Source: Pelistega europaea (GTDB taxonomy: Bacteria > Pseudomonadota > Gammaproteobacteria > Burkholderiales > Burkholderiaceae_B). From it: DNA of 64,000 nt. The position numbers and the translations under genes are program-made. A model generated the notes under the pieces. The model was not told where the DNA came from. It saw nothing but the letters and a program-made list of their open reading frames with translations, and made no database searches. The DNA is taken from contig NZ_JABGBO010000004.1 of NCBI RefSeq assembly GCF_013133775.1, forward strand, positions 1 to 64,000, read 5' to 3'. Shown here in pieces: positions 1-9,442 of this stretch. Each line of letters opens with the position of its first letter. The first letter of the stretch is position 1.

Positions 1-82
1 CTGTTAGCTTATAACCATCATGACTATTTAGATAGTGCAATACGGCATCTATCTTCTGTTGAACACTATATTTTTTGCTCAT
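1..82 (-). CDS. IS3-family transposase OrfA, N-terminal fragment (cut by window edge)
   Basis: Twenty-seven codons are visible from ATG at 82. The protein begins MSKKYSVQQKIDAVLHYL, matching the start of the helix-turn-helix OrfA proteins of IS3/IS150-type elements, which bind the element ends. The rest lies before position 1, so intactness of the transposase cannot be judged. The IS terminus lies immediately upstream, which supports this start. Confidence 0.6.
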   Translation of the reverse strand, partial: MSKKYSVQQKIDAVLHYLNSHDGYKLT

Positions 83-124
83 ATTTAACCCCCATAGTTG
101 GTGTCCAACTTATGGGGGTCAGTT
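1..124 (-). mobile_element. End of an IS3-family (IS150-like) insertion sequence
   Basis: The window opens inside an insertion sequence whose transposase OrfA starts on the minus strand. Between its start codon and about position 124 lies an inverted repeat, CCCCCATAGTTGG then CCAACTTATGGGGG, ending in TCA. Read outward-in on the minus strand this starts TGACCCCCATAAGTTGG, like the termini of IS150-group elements, which as I recall begin TGACCCCC. The outer boundary near 121-124 is inferred, because the other end and any target duplication lie outside the window. Confidence 0.6.
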
Positions 125-214
125 CATTATTAGGGGTTTTTCCTATTGAAACAACAAATCAATAAATGTACTGTGCAAAATGCACTTCTAGTAACTTTAT
201 TCCATGATGAGTGA

Positions 215-1009
215 CGTGCGGGAAGTTGCACAAACAATGCCTTTACTGACATCGTTACCCTATATTATTATGTTTCAACGTCAGGTAAAGAATCATTCCT
301 AGCTGCTCTGATGTTTGCAAAGACCTTACATTTTATACTCACCTTATCGTGCAGTGGAATTGCCATTGGTGTTGGTGTCCATTTTTCTAAAAGTTGGGGA
401 AAAATGGACTTTCAATGTGCTAAAAAAATCTACGTCATCGGAATCATCTTCGCATTGATTTTAAGTACTATTCTAGTCATTATAATGTCTCATTTTTCTC
501 CTTACATACTACTAAAGTTAGGTGCACAACAGGATATCGCATCAGTCGCGTATGAATACCTACTGATAGCCTTGCCAAGCACAATATTTCTATCTGTTGC
601 ACAAGTCTCTTTACAAATTCTACGCTCCGTCAGACGCAATCAAATAGCCCTTTGCCTGCTCCCTCTCACTAACACAATAGGGCGGATATTTCACCTTAAC
701 GCTGATGGATTTCAATTACTACAAACATTCACACATATAGGAGTGTTTCTATGGATTCCCATTGGATTACTCTTTGTTTCGATCTCTATCTTGCTTGTCA
801 TGAACCACGCAACCTATGTAACGCTCATTGCTTGGGCTAGAGCCACTGTAGCAACAATTCCACTTATATGGCTGGGAAGTAAGTTAGCTGGATCCTCTGG
901 TGCTCTTATCGGGCAAATATTAGGTGCAGCTTCCTTGTCAATTATCGTATTTCTATTTTCTTTTAAAAAACTAGAGAGATATTTAAAAAGTCTAGAGCAT
1001 AATTTTTAG
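215..1009 (+). pseudogene. Decayed MATE-family efflux transporter
   Basis: The longest open stretch begins at ATG 311 (232 residues) but the same frame is open from 215. It is very hydrophobic, with about six predicted membrane segments. The early part (KESFLAALMFAKTLHF, then SGIAIGVGVHFSKSWG) resembles the first helices of MATE (multidrug and toxin extrusion) exporters, and the end (SSGALIGQILGAASL) resembles a later half. Intact MATE proteins have about 450 residues and 12 helices, so roughly half is missing. A better-looking N-terminus (MPLLTSLPYIIMFQRQ) lies in another frame at 238-290, pointing to a frameshift. There is no convincing ribosome binding site before 311. I infer a pseudogene, possibly damaged by the neighbouring insertion sequence. 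A short diverged transporter is the alternative. Confidence 0.5.
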
Positions 1010-1168
1010 TAAAGACTTATAGGAGAACTTTCTGGCACAACATCATTGAATACAGCATCCTCAACAAACCATCCCTTATAAAAAAACTATTTTATTTTAA
1101 GTGTAAAGTTGTTATGATGTTACCTACTTCTTCTCTTTAAAAAATTTCTCCACTTAACGACATAGCCC

Positions 1169-1912
1169 ATGGATATTGTGACTCTTTTTATTGCACTTGG
1201 TGCTTTAATTGCTGGTTTTTCCCAAGGCATCTCTGGTTTTGGTTTTGGGCTAGTAGCCATGTCTTTTTGGGCTTGGGTCGTGGATCCTCAGCAAGCAGCT
1301 GCACTTTCAGTCATTGGAGGGTTCACTGGACAAATTATCGCTGCCTTTACTGTCCGTCGAGGATTTAACTTACGCTTATTGCTTCCTTTTATTGTCGGAG
1401 GACTTTGCGGTATTCCTATAGGGGTTTATCTTCTTCCCTACCTAGATATTTATAAATTTAAAGCACTTCTTGGTACTTTTTTAATTATCGTCTGCCCTTT
1501 TATGCTGTTTGCTGACAAAATCCCTAAGATGACCAAGGTGCATCATTTCTGGGATATAGTAGGAGGCCTTGGTGGCGGTGTTATGGGGGGCTTTGGAGGC
1601 TTTACAGGCACATTACCAGCCCTATGGTGTACCTTGAGAGGGTTTGACCGAGATACTCAACGGGCTATTATGCAAAATTTTAATTTTGCCATGCTGGTTG
1701 TGGTACTCATCAGCTATAGTGCCAAGGGTATCATACGAACAGAGATGCTGCCTACTTTTCTCATTGTCTCCCCTATCGTGATATGCACATCTTATCTTGG
1801 CACAAAAGCCTACCACCGTATCAGTCAACAACGATTCAGACAACTTATCTTATCGTTATTGACTTTATCGGGATTAACTATGCTAGTAACTTCTGTACCA
1901 AAACTCCTCTAG
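1169..1912 (+). CDS. TSUP-family (TauE/SafE) membrane transporter
   Basis: This 247-residue integral membrane protein has the two-fold TauE/SafE layout. An N-terminal repeat carries GISGFGFG near residue 20, and a second one carries GGFGGFTGTLPAL near residue 140, with about eight hydrophobic helices. Family members export or import sulfite, sulfonates, sulfoacetate or other small organic anions across the inner membrane; the substrate cannot be read from sequence. Length is normal for the family (about 250). The gene runs head-on into ntrC with only three bases between the stop codons, so no separate terminator fits there. It has no functional partner nearby, and the ribosome binding site is weak. 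Confidence 0.85.
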   Translation: MDIVTLFIALGALIAGFSQGISGFGFGLVAMSFWAWVVDPQQAAALSVIGGFTGQIIAAFTVRRGFNLRLLLPFIVGGLCGIPIGVYLLPYLDIYKFKALLGTFLIIVCPFMLFADKIPKMTKVHHFWDIVGGLGGGVMGGFGGFTGTLPALWCTLRGFDRDTQRAIMQNFNFAMLVVVLISYSAKGIIRTEMLPTFLIVSPIVICTSYLGTKAYHRISQQRFRQLILSLLTLSGLTMLVTSVPKLL

Positions 1913-1915
1913 TGC

Positions 1916-3427
1916 TTAATCGTTGGTAGAGTCAAACTCTTTTAACTTTCGCGTTACTGTGTTACGCCCTATCCCTAGACGAGCTGCCACCTCAATCTTG
2001 CGACCTCGACATTGATTAAGAGCAGTTTCTAACACTGCTTTTTCAAATATGCGAGTCAACTCATCCATGATGTCTTGGTCTTGTGCAGCAAGACGACGTT
2101 GAACATCAATACGCAGTCCTTCTGCCCAAGGGGGTTCAGATGAAAAAACAGGCTCTTGATGAGAAGCAACGGAAGGCATGCCTAGTAGTGCCACATTAGC
2201 TCCTGTCAAATCAGCACTACTTGCCTCAGGATGCACCACATGACTACGCAAACTTGCCAACAGCTCTTGAGGCAAATCATCTAGCGTAATCAATGCAGCG
2301 GGAGACATGACTGTCAGCCAATGGCAGAAATTTTCTAATTGGCGAACATTACCTGGAAAATCAAAGCTCTTAAGTACATCAATTACCTCTGGACTTAATT
2401 GCTTTGCTGGTACTCCTAAACTTGCTGCAGAGGCTTGCAAGAAATACTGGCTTAACTGTGGAATATCATCTTTGCGTTCACGCAAAGGGGGTATACGCAA
2501 ACGAATTACATTAAGTCGATGGAATAAGTCCTCACGGAATGTTCCTTGTTCAACTCGTGTTTCTAGCGGTTGGTGTGTTGCTGCAATAATGCGAACATCC
2601 ACATGAACAGGTTGAGTACCGCCAATACGATAAAAACTTCCCTCAGCAAGTACACGCAACAATCTGGTTTGCAAGTCGAGCGGCATATCCCCGATTTCGT
2701 CAAGAAATAAAGTGCCACCATTCGCTTCCTCAAATCGTCCTTTACGCAACTGATTAGCACCAGTAAAAGCCCCTCTCTCATGTCCAAATAACTCTGCTTC
2801 TAATAAATCTTTGGGGATAGCAGCAGCGTTAATGGCAACAAAAGGCTTATTTGCACGACTACCATGCTCATGTACTGCTCGTGCAATTAACTCTTTACCT
2901 GAGCCTGATTCACCAGTAATTAACACTGTCACTTTAGAGGGGGCTAGACGTCCGATTGCTCTAAACACCTCTTGCATCGCCTTAGAATGTGACTGTGTCA
3001 TCATTTTCTTGAAGGCAGGTACAACTGGCTCTGGTTCTGGCGCTGGTGGTTCATAACTGAGTGCCTTACCATGTTCGCAGGCTCGCTGAATAAGTGCAAC
3101 TGCCTCATTGACATCAAAAGGTTTAGGCAAGTAATCAAACGCACCATCTTGAAAAGCAGTTACTGTACTATCCAAGTCAGTGAACGCCGTCATCACAATA
3201 ACAACGACTTGGGGGTACTTTGTTTTAACTTTCTTAAGTAGCTCCAAGCCAGACATGCCACTCATACGAATATCAGTAAGCAATACATCCGGTATGTCAA
3301 TCTCCAACGCTTGCCATAAATCCTCTGCTTGCTCAAAGAAGCGTGCAGCCATGTCAGAGCGTTGTAATGCTTTATCTAATACCCAACGGATGCCTTGGTC
3401 ATCATCGACAATCCAAATCTTGCTCAT
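1916..3427 (-). CDS. ntrC: Nitrogen regulation response regulator NtrC (NR-I)
   Basis: This sigma-54-dependent activator turns on glnA and other nitrogen-starvation genes. The receiver domain (1-120) has the acidic pocket DDD at 8-10, the phosphorylated Asp52 (LLTDIRM) and Lys102 (PKPF). The AAA+ domain has a Walker A motif GESGSGKE at 172-179 and the sigma-54 contact loop GAFTGA at 219-224. The C-terminus is a Fis-type helix-turn-helix ([17 protein letters not shown]). At 503 residues it exceeds the E. coli protein (469) because of a longer linker before the DNA-binding domain. Its start overlaps the ntrB stop by four bases (ATGA), implying translational coupling. NtrC-type sites lie upstream of glnA in this window. 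Confidence 0.97.
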   Translation of the reverse strand: MSKIWIVDDDQGIRWVLDKALQRSDMAARFFEQAEDLWQALEIDIPDVLLTDIRMSGMSGLELLKKVKTKYPQVVVIVMTAFTDLDSTVTAFQDGAFDYLPKPFDVNEAVALIQRACEHGKALSYEPPAPEPEPVVPAFKKMMTQSHSKAMQEVFRAIGRLAPSKVTVLITGESGSGKELIARAVHEHGSRANKPFVAINAAAIPKDLLEAELFGHERGAFTGANQLRKGRFEEANGGTLFLDEIGDMPLDLQTRLLRVLAEGSFYRIGGTQPVHVDVRIIAATHQPLETRVEQGTFREDLFHRLNVIRLRIPPLRERKDDIPQLSQYFLQASAASLGVPAKQLSPEVIDVLKSFDFPGNVRQLENFCHWLTVMSPAALITLDDLPQELLASLRSHVVHPEASSADLTGANVALLGMPSVASHQEPVFSSEPPWAEGLRIDVQRRLAAQDQDIMDELTRIFEKAVLETALNQCRGRKIEVAARLGIGRNTVTRKLKEFDSTND

Positions 3428-4569
3428 GTTCTCTCCATGGGTAATAAAATCCTAAATTCTGTACGTCCGGGATGACTATCAAACTCAATCACCCCTCCTT
3501 GTTGACGTGCTAATTCCTGTGCCAAACTTAAGCCCAAGCCCGTACCATCAGGGCGACCAGTCACCAATGGATGGAAAACACGATCAATAATATGAGTAGG
3601 AATACCAGGACCATTATCAATCACTGAAAGCACAATGACCTGCTTATAGACCTTATCCAATAGGAATTGACGTGTTTTCACGCGGGTTCTCAAGATAATC
3701 GTAGGTTCACCTTGATTCAATTTTGCTTCTGGTGCACCAGATAACTCAAACTCGGCCTCTGTATGTCTAGGAGCTACTGTTGCTTTAGCGGCTCCCAACA
3801 AAGCCTGTGCTGCATTACGACAGATATTAAGGTAAATCTGAACAAGTTTTTCTTTATCTGCATAAATATCTGGTAATGAAGCATCGTAATCACGAATAAT
3901 CGTAATCTTATCCTTGTACTCAGCACCTATCAGCATACAAACACGTTCGCAGACTTCGTGAATATTGAAAGAACTTAGTAACAGGCTAGCTTGAGCTGGA
4001 CGAATCAACCTATCAACAAGTTGTTGAAGTCGCCCAACCTCGGCAACAATGACCTGCGTATATTCTCGATGCGCAGGATTATCTAGTTCCATTTCCAACA
4101 ACTGTGCTGCCCCACGAATGCCTCCAAGTGGGTTCTTCACTTCGTGAGCAAGGTTGCGGAAAGTTTCTTGGTAAATATCAATTTCTCTTGCAAGACGCAC
4201 ATTACGATCTGAGATGGTTTGCTGATCAATAGGATGAAGCTCTACCATAAGTTTGTCATTATTACCATCGAAATGTAAAGAAACACTCACTAATGAAGCA
4301 TCATCTAATTTTGCAATCGTCCCAGTAAACGTCACAGAGATTGCTCGCTGCGAGACAACAGTCTCAAATGCTTTTTGAAAATTCTCCTTATCTTCAAATA
4401 GGCTTGCCAAAGGCAAATCCTGAAAGGAGCGGCGAGAACGTTCAAAAAGATGTTGAGTAGCGATATTCACCCACTCAATTCGACCTGCACGGTCGGCAAC
4501 GACCATGCAAGTCAGGAGTAAATCAAATGACTGCCAACCTTGGGCAGAATTCAACGATGGGTTCGACAT
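3424..4569 (-). CDS. ntrB: Nitrogen sensor histidine kinase NtrB (NR-II)
   Basis: This cytosolic kinase/phosphatase controls NtrC phosphorylation in response to the PII signal protein. A PAS domain (about 15-120) precedes the dimerisation and phosphotransfer helix with His142 in LAHEVKNPLGG. The ATP-binding domain follows, with N-box NICRNAAQAL, G1 box DNGPGIP and G2 box GTGLGLSLA. There are no membrane helices, as expected for NtrB. The ATG sits behind a strong AGGAGG site. The gene lies 33 bases after glnA and overlaps ntrC by four bases, giving the classic glnA-ntrB-ntrC order. Between the N box and G1 box is a roughly 55-residue stretch (GAAKATVAPRHTEAEFELSGAPEAK and on) that looks like a lineage-specific loop. 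Confidence 0.96.
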   Translation of the reverse strand: MSNPSLNSAQGWQSFDLLLTCMVVADRAGRIEWVNIATQHLFERSRRSFQDLPLASLFEDKENFQKAFETVVSQRAISVTFTGTIAKLDDASLVSVSLHFDGNNDKLMVELHPIDQQTISDRNVRLAREIDIYQETFRNLAHEVKNPLGGIRGAAQLLEMELDNPAHREYTQVIVAEVGRLQQLVDRLIRPAQASLLLSSFNIHEVCERVCMLIGAEYKDKITIIRDYDASLPDIYADKEKLVQIYLNICRNAAQALLGAAKATVAPRHTEAEFELSGAPEAKLNQGEPTIILRTRVKTRQFLLDKVYKQVIVLSVIDNGPGIPTHIIDRVFHPLVTGRPDGTGLGLSLAQELARQQGGVIEFDSHPGRTEFRILLPMERT

Positions 4570-4602
4570 AGTTTTCCTCCTGCAAAGTTGGCATTCAAAT
4601 GG

Positions 4603-6015
4603 TTATAGAGAGTAGTACATATCAAACTCGATTGGATGAGTTGTCATGCGAAGACGTGTAACTTCTTGCATCTTAAGATCGATATAAGCGTCAAGCATAT
4701 CATTGCTAAATACGCCGCCACGGGTCAAGAACTCACGATCTGCATCAAGAGCTTCAATGGCTTGCTCTAGTGAAGAAGCCACTGTTGGCACTTTCTTGTC
4801 CTCTTCAGGAGGCAAATCATACAAGTTCTTGTCTGCTGGATCGCCTGGATGGATTTTGTTTTGGATACCATCAAGACCTGCCATCAACAAGGCAGAGAAT
4901 GCCAAGTATGGGTTAGCCATTGGGTCTGGGAAGCGGGCTTCAATACGACGACCCTTAGGATTACCAGTGTAAGGAATACGGATAGAGGCAGAACGGTTAC
5001 GTGCTGAGTAAGCCAATTTAACAGGAGCCTCAAACCCTGGAACTAAACGTTTGTAAGAGTTAGTTGTTGGGTTAGTGATTGCATTTAATGCACGGGCATG
5101 TTTGATAATACCACCGATGTAGTAAAGCGCTGTTTCAGAAAGACCTGCATAGCCATTGCCTGCAAATAAGTTTTGACCATCTTTCCAAATTGATTGGTGT
5201 ACGTGCATACCAGAACCGTTATCGCCTACGATTGGTTTTGGCATGAATGTCGCTGTTTTACCATATACGTGAGCTACATTATGGATAGTGTACTTAAGGA
5301 TTTGATTCCAGTCAGCACGACGTACCAAGGTGCTAAATTTAGTACCAATTTCTAATTGACCTGCATTAGCTACTTCGTGATGGTGAATTTCTACAGGTAC
5401 ACCTTGTTGCTCAAGGATTAAGCACATTTCAGAACGCATATCACCAAATGAGTCTACTGGCGATACAGGTACATAACCACCTTTTACTCCTGGACGATGA
5501 CCATGATTACGACCATCATTTTCTAATGCACTAGCACCAGCCGCTTCGTCAGAGAATACTTTAACAAAGCGATTGTACATATCATCACCCCATGATACGC
5601 CATCAAATACAAAGAACTCTGGTTCTGGACCAAAATAAGCAGTATCACCAATGCCTGATGATTTCAAATAGGCTTCTGCACGACGCGCTAAAGAGCGAGG
5701 GTCACGGTCATAACCTTTAAGATCTGAGGGTTCCACGACATCACATGTAAGAATAAGAGTAGACTCTTCGCGGAATGGGTCTAAACGTGCAGTTTCTGCA
5801 TCAGGCACAAGCAACATATCTGATGCTTCAATGCCTTTCCAACCAGCGATAGATGAACCATCAAAAGGTTGACCTGATTCAAATTTATCCTCATCTACTG
5901 TGTGAGCAGGAACAGTCATGTGATGTTCTTTGCCCAAAGTATCTGTAAAGCGGAAATCAACGAACTTAACTTCGTTATCGCTCATTAATTTTAATACGTC
6001 ACTTGCGTTTGCCAT
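4603..6015 (-). CDS. glnA: Glutamine synthetase, type I
   Basis: It joins ammonia to glutamate using ATP, the main ammonia assimilation step under nitrogen limitation, as a cytosolic dodecamer. The 470 residues match the GSI-beta length (469 in E. coli). Visible landmarks are the beta-grasp N-terminus with [12 protein letters not shown], the [16 protein letters not shown] signature, the ATP-binding [16 protein letters not shown] stretch, and NLYDLPPEE with Tyr399 as the expected adenylylation site. That site implies control by a GlnE adenylyltransferase encoded elsewhere. Expression should come from the sigma-54 promoter at 6074-6089, activated by NtrC. The leader of about 48 bases ends in an AGGAG ribosome site. 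Confidence 0.98.
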   Translation of the reverse strand: MANASDVLKLMSDNEVKFVDFRFTDTLGKEHHMTVPAHTVDEDKFESGQPFDGSSIAGWKGIEASDMLLVPDAETARLDPFREESTLILTCDVVEPSDLKGYDRDPRSLARRAEAYLKSSGIGDTAYFGPEPEFFVFDGVSWGDDMYNRFVKVFSDEAAGASALENDGRNHGHRPGVKGGYVPVSPVDSFGDMRSEMCLILEQQGVPVEIHHHEVANAGQLEIGTKFSTLVRRADWNQILKYTIHNVAHVYGKTATFMPKPIVGDNGSGMHVHQSIWKDGQNLFAGNGYAGLSETALYYIGGIIKHARALNAITNPTTNSYKRLVPGFEAPVKLAYSARNRSASIRIPYTGNPKGRRIEARFPDPMANPYLAFSALLMAGLDGIQNKIHPGDPADKNLYDLPPEEDKKVPTVASSLEQAIEALDADREFLTRGGVFSNDMLDAYIDLKMQEVTRLRMTTHPIEFDMYYSL

Positions 6016-6073
6016 ATTGATTTCTCCTAAAATCGTAAATAGTTGGTCTTGTTTGACCTATCGATTTACCTAT

Positions 6074-6089
6074 AGCAATTATCGTGCCA
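6074..6089 (-). promoter_or_regulatory. Sigma-54 (RpoN) promoter of glnA
   Basis: Read on the minus strand the sequence is TGGCACGATAATTGCT, which matches the sigma-54 consensus TGGCAC-N5-TTGCW exactly at the -24 and -12 elements. Transcription would start near 6063, about 48 bases before the glnA start codon. Confidence 0.92.
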
Positions 6090-6139
6090 ACTTTTTTATG
6101 CCATAAAAAGGGCATTTATGCTTTAGGTAGGAGTATTGT

Positions 6140-6156
6140 TGCACTATTTTGGTGAT
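6140..6156. promoter_or_regulatory. NtrC-type binding site 1 upstream of glnA
   Basis: TGCACTATTTTGGTGAT matches the NtrC dyad (TGCACC-N5-GGTGCA) in most positions. It is centred about 85 bases upstream of the predicted start, where an NtrC enhancer would be expected. Confidence 0.75.
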
Positions 6157-6171
6157 TTATTCAAGTGTGTT

Positions 6172-6188
6172 CGTATTATTTTGGTGCA
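6172..6188. promoter_or_regulatory. NtrC-type binding site 2 upstream of glnA (one strong half-site)
   Basis: The right half ATTTTGGTGCA is a perfect NtrC half-site and the left half is weak. The start-to-start distance is 32 bases from site 1 and 29 from site 3, close to three helical turns each, so all three would lie on one DNA face. Confidence 0.55.
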
Positions 6189-6200
6189 AATATGATTTTT

Positions 6201-6217
6201 TGCACCATTTTGGTGAT
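6201..6217. promoter_or_regulatory. NtrC-type binding site 3 upstream of glnA
   Basis: TGCACCATTTTGGTGAT is the best dyad of the three, differing from the symmetrical consensus only at its right end. It lies about 146 bases upstream of the predicted start, comparable to the distal enhancer of enterobacterial glnA. Confidence 0.78.
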
Positions 6218-6246
6218 TTTGGTTTGGGCTATTATCAATATTGAAA

Positions 6247-7455
6247 TTACCGCAAGAATAGCTCTTGCAGGTCATTGAGATACCTCCAGCCTAGCTCCGT
6301 CGCCCGCAATCGCATTGGATCATCCACTAACAAACCCTTATGCACTGCCTCATCAATCATCCCCGTCATGATGCTGAGATTCACACCACAACGCTCAGCA
6401 AAATAATACGTTGGCACTCCTTGCTTGAGACGCAAAGCATTGAGCATAAATTCAAACGGTAATTCCTCTGGCATTAGCAACCGCTCCTCAGCGACATGTT
6501 CTCCTGTTGCCACCTTTGCCATCCAACTTTCAGGATTCTTTACTCGTGCGGTACGCACAATACGGTCATGAGAGGAAATCTTGCCATGGGCACCAGGACC
6601 TACTCCAATATAATCCCCAAATTGCCAGTAATTTAAATTGTGCAAACAGCGCGCTTGGTTCTGTGCATAAGCAGAGACTTCATATTGTTCAAACCCTGCT
6701 TTGGCTGTCTCTTCGATTAATAAATCTTGTATATCGCCAGCCAAATCATCGTCAGGCAAACCTTCTGGCGGATATTTAGCAAAAACGGTATTCGGCTCTA
6801 AGGTCAGGTTATAAAGTGATAAATGCTCAGTACCAAAAGACAGTGCAGTACTTATTTCTTGATGACAAGCCTCTAGGGTCTGATATGGCAATGCATACAT
6901 CAAATCTAAATTAACACGAGAAAAATATTTCTGTGCAACATCAATCGCTTTTTTCGCCTGTTCACTGCTATGAATGCGTCCTAGACGGCGTAGACTTTCA
7001 TCATCAAAACTTTGAATCCCCAACGACACACGATTAACCCCAGAGGCAGCAAAGTCGGCAAACTTTTCCACCTCAACGGTACCAGGGTTGGCCTCCATAG
7101 TAATCTCTGTTGCAGGAGCCAGGTTAAATAGATTACGCAACATTGTTAGTAACCCATCCATCGCCTTGGCAGACAATAAACTAGGAGTTCCTCCTCCGAT
7201 GAATACTGTATGAATAGGTCGCCCCCATACAGATGGGAGTACGCCGATTAAATCCTGCTCCAAAGCACGTAGATAGGCCTGTTCGAGTTCTTCACCCAGT
7301 GAATGCTCCCCCCCTCTTATGGCATGTGAATTAAAATCACAATAAGGACATTTACGCACACACCAGGGTACATGAATGTAGAGTGATAATGGAGGCAAAG
7401 ACTGGGTAAATTGAATTCCCTGTTGTAAGCTACGTTTTAACTGAATATCCTGCAT
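6247..7455 (-). CDS. hemW: HemW-type radical SAM protein (heme chaperone)
   Basis: A radical SAM protein of the HemN/HemW family. The iron-sulfur motif is CVRKCPYCDF with Cys32, Cys36 and Cys39, and the SAM-binding GGGTPSLL follows near residue 87. The C-terminal HemN-type domain includes GVGPGAHG and ELPFEFMLNALRL. It lacks the fourth cysteine that follows the cluster motif in true HemN, so it should be HemW, a heme-binding protein thought to deliver heme to respiratory enzymes, not coproporphyrinogen dehydrogenase. At 402 residues it is slightly longer than E. coli HemW. It starts six bases after the rdgB stop, so the two are probably co-transcribed. Confidence 0.93.
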   Translation of the reverse strand: MQDIQLKRSLQQGIQFTQSLPPLSLYIHVPWCVRKCPYCDFNSHAIRGGEHSLGEELEQAYLRALEQDLIGVLPSVWGRPIHTVFIGGGTPSLLSAKAMDGLLTMLRNLFNLAPATEITMEANPGTVEVEKFADFAASGVNRVSLGIQSFDDESLRRLGRIHSSEQAKKAIDVAQKYFSRVNLDLMYALPYQTLEACHQEISTALSFGTEHLSLYNLTLEPNTVFAKYPPEGLPDDDLAGDIQDLLIEETAKAGFEQYEVSAYAQNQARCLHNLNYWQFGDYIGVGPGAHGKISSHDRIVRTARVKNPESWMAKVATGEHVAEERLLMPEELPFEFMLNALRLKQGVPTYYFAERCGVNLSIMTGMIDEAVHKGLLVDDPMRLRATELGWRYLNDLQELFLR

Positions 7456-7461
7456 GATAGT

Positions 7462-8061
7462 CTAGAGATACGCCTGTATTTCTACTAATAATTTACGTAA
7501 TGCCTGACCTCGATGGCTGACTTTATTTTTTTCTTCTGGACTAAGCTCTGCCGCCGTTTTCCCTATATCAGGCAAATAAAAATAAGGATCATAGCCAAAA
7601 CCATTTTTTCCAGCTGCCTCTTTTGCAATTTCTCCAGCCCAAAAGCACTGAGCTACAATAGGGCATGGATCATCTGCCGAACGGACAAAGACAAGACAGG
7701 CAACATAATAACCTTTTCTGTCATTAACATTTTCAAGGGCTTTAAGCAGATAGGCGTTATTTGCAGCGTCAGACTTCTCGCCCCCCTTGGTCACAGCATA
7801 ACGAGCTGATAGCACGCCAGGCTCGCCATTTAAAGCTGGCACGACCAATCCTGAGTCATCGGCAATCGCAGGCAAGCCTGTCGCTTGACTAGCAAAACGT
7901 GCTTTGGCTAATGCATTTTCTAAAAAAGTGAAATAAGGCTCTTCACACTCTCCTACCCCTAAAGCACCTTGAGGAACTAGCTCAAAACCTAATGGTTGGA
8001 AAAGTTGCTGAAACTCCGCCAACTTACCCTTGTTATTAGAAGCCAATACGATTTTCTGCAT
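7462..8061 (-). CDS. rdgB: XTP/dITP diphosphatase (non-canonical purine NTP pyrophosphatase)
   Basis: It removes ITP, dITP and XTP from the nucleotide pool, hydrolysing them to the monophosphate and pyrophosphate so that deaminated purines do not enter DNA or RNA. Family motifs are all present: the N-terminal SNNKGKLAEF, the metal-binding ADDSGLVVPAL near 66-76, NGFGYDPYFYLP near 153, and SHRGQALRKL near the end. Length 199 matches the Ham1/RdgB family. The order rph-rdgB-hemW is one I recognise from Betaproteobacteria. The rph-rdgB gap is 143 bases and rdgB-hemW is nearly contiguous. Confidence 0.96.
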   Translation of the reverse strand: MQKIVLASNNKGKLAEFQQLFQPLGFELVPQGALGVGECEEPYFTFLENALAKARFASQATGLPAIADDSGLVVPALNGEPGVLSARYAVTKGGEKSDAANNAYLLKALENVNDRKGYYVACLVFVRSADDPCPIVAQCFWAGEIAKEAAGKNGFGYDPYFYLPDIGKTAAELSPEEKNKVSHRGQALRKLLVEIQAYL

Positions 8062-8204
8062 TTTTAATACCTTTTGAATTTATTAATCCAAGCATTCATT
8101 ACCCACAATGCACACAACAATTTAAGTATGCTTTTATGCATCATCACTCAATACATCACTGTGTAAATGATGGAGGGCATCTTAGACAAAGACATGAGAC
8201 CAGT

Positions 8205-8942
8205 TTATACTGACACTCTAGCAGTATTTTGTGCCTTGACTAAATCTTGAATCCCTTGCTCAGCTAATCCTAACAAAGTATCCAGTTCTCTGCGTGTAAA
8301 GGCTTGCCCTTCAGCAGTACCTTGAACCTCAACAAAATGCCCAGCTCCAGTCATCACCACATTCATATCTGCATCACAACCAGAATCTTCTATATAGTCA
8401 AGGTCTAGCACGGCTTGCCCATTAACCGTACCAACAGAAATGGCAGCAACATTGTCTCGGAGAGGATTTTCAGTCAATACACCATCATCCAATAATTTCT
8501 GTACCGCATCTGCCATAGCAATCCAAGCCCCTGTGATACTAGCACAACGCGTACCACCATCTGCCTGAATCACATCACAATCCAAATGAATAGTGCGTTC
8601 ACCAAGTTTCTCTAAATCAATGACAGCTCGTAAACTGCGACCAATAAGACGTTGAATTTCTTGAGTACGCCCTGTTTGTTTGCCTTTTGCCGCCTCACGA
8701 TCGGAACGACTATGAGTTGCACGGGGTAACATACCATATTCTGCCGTCACCCACCCCTGACCTTTATCTTTTAAAAATGGGGGAACTTTGTCAAGTACAC
8801 TAGCATTGCAGAGTACATGAGTATTGCCCACTTTAATCATTACCGAACCTTCTGCATAGGCAGTGTATTGGCGTTCGATAGTGATTTTACGTAGTTCGTT
8901 AGCTTGACGACCGCTATGACGTGAAGTAGTTACTTGTGACAT
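8205..8942 (-). CDS. rph: Ribonuclease PH
   Basis: A phosphate-dependent 3'-5' exoribonuclease that trims tRNA precursor 3' ends and helps degrade structured RNA, working as a hexamer. The 245-residue protein has the RNase PH start ([13 protein letters not shown]), the conserved [13 protein letters not shown]-like stretch ([16 protein letters not shown]), [14 protein letters not shown], and the phosphate/metal region [20 protein letters not shown]. It is slightly longer than E. coli RNase PH (238). The gene starts the rph-rdgB-hemW group and lies divergent from yicC across a 500-base intergenic region. Confidence 0.97.
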   Translation of the reverse strand: MSQVTTSRHSGRQANELRKITIERQYTAYAEGSVMIKVGNTHVLCNASVLDKVPPFLKDKGQGWVTAEYGMLPRATHSRSDREAAKGKQTGRTQEIQRLIGRSLRAVIDLEKLGERTIHLDCDVIQADGGTRCASITGAWIAMADAVQKLLDDGVLTENPLRDNVAAISVGTVNGQAVLDLDYIEDSGCDADMNVVMTGAGHFVEVQGTAEGQAFTRRELDTLLGLAEQGIQDLVKAQNTARVSV

Positions 8943-9442
8943 GATAATCTGTGTTCCAATAAAATTATGTTATCCGAGATTGTAAACGATTCAACTGTTT
9001 TTTTCTTGCGATGTTTAATACTACAACTGCTAGTATAGCCTTTCAAAGAATTCATGCTCTTTATCAGAGAGTATTATGTGTGACAGTGTTGCAATTTCAA
9101 TGTTTTACAGATAATAACACCTCTGCGAGTTTGGTAAATCAAGCAGGACACCGTTAACCAAATGGTTCACAAACATTGAGATTAGGGTATTGTTGTATGG
9201 TAAATCAAGTAGGATACCGTAAATCAAGTGAGACATCGTTGTGCAACCCTTTTCCCCTTGGTTAATACAATCGTCCTATCATGACATATTCGAGATATTT
9301 CCGTGACATTCGCAGCCATAAGGGCTACAATCCCTACCTATATTGTCGAAATTTCTTCACATTGATGCCTATTTCTTAACGCCTATTTCATTACCTACTC
9401 ATGGCTAAATAAGCATCATCCTACTTTTTTAAGAGACACAGA
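8943..9442. other. 500-base intergenic region between rph and yicC
   Basis: No plausible coding sequence is visible. It must hold the divergent promoters for rph and yicC. Its middle part contains three degenerate copies of a 20-22 base direct repeat, listed separately. The yicC ATG is preceded by AAGAGACACAGA, a fair ribosome site. Confidence 0.6.
9133..9240 (+). repeat. Three degenerate direct repeats (GTAAATCAAGyAGGAyACCG)
   Basis: Copies begin near 9134, 9200 and 9219. The core reads TAAATCAAGCAGGACACCGT, TAAATCAAGTAGGATACCGT and TAAATCAAGTGAGACATCGT. Copies two and three abut, and copy one stands apart by about 66 bases. The unit looks like a terminal repeat of a transposable element, but no transposase is nearby, so this origin is only a guess. 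Confidence 0.6.

Noticed and set aside
9133-9240. Complete insertion sequence
   Set aside because: Only short repeats remain; no transposase fragment is seen on either strand.
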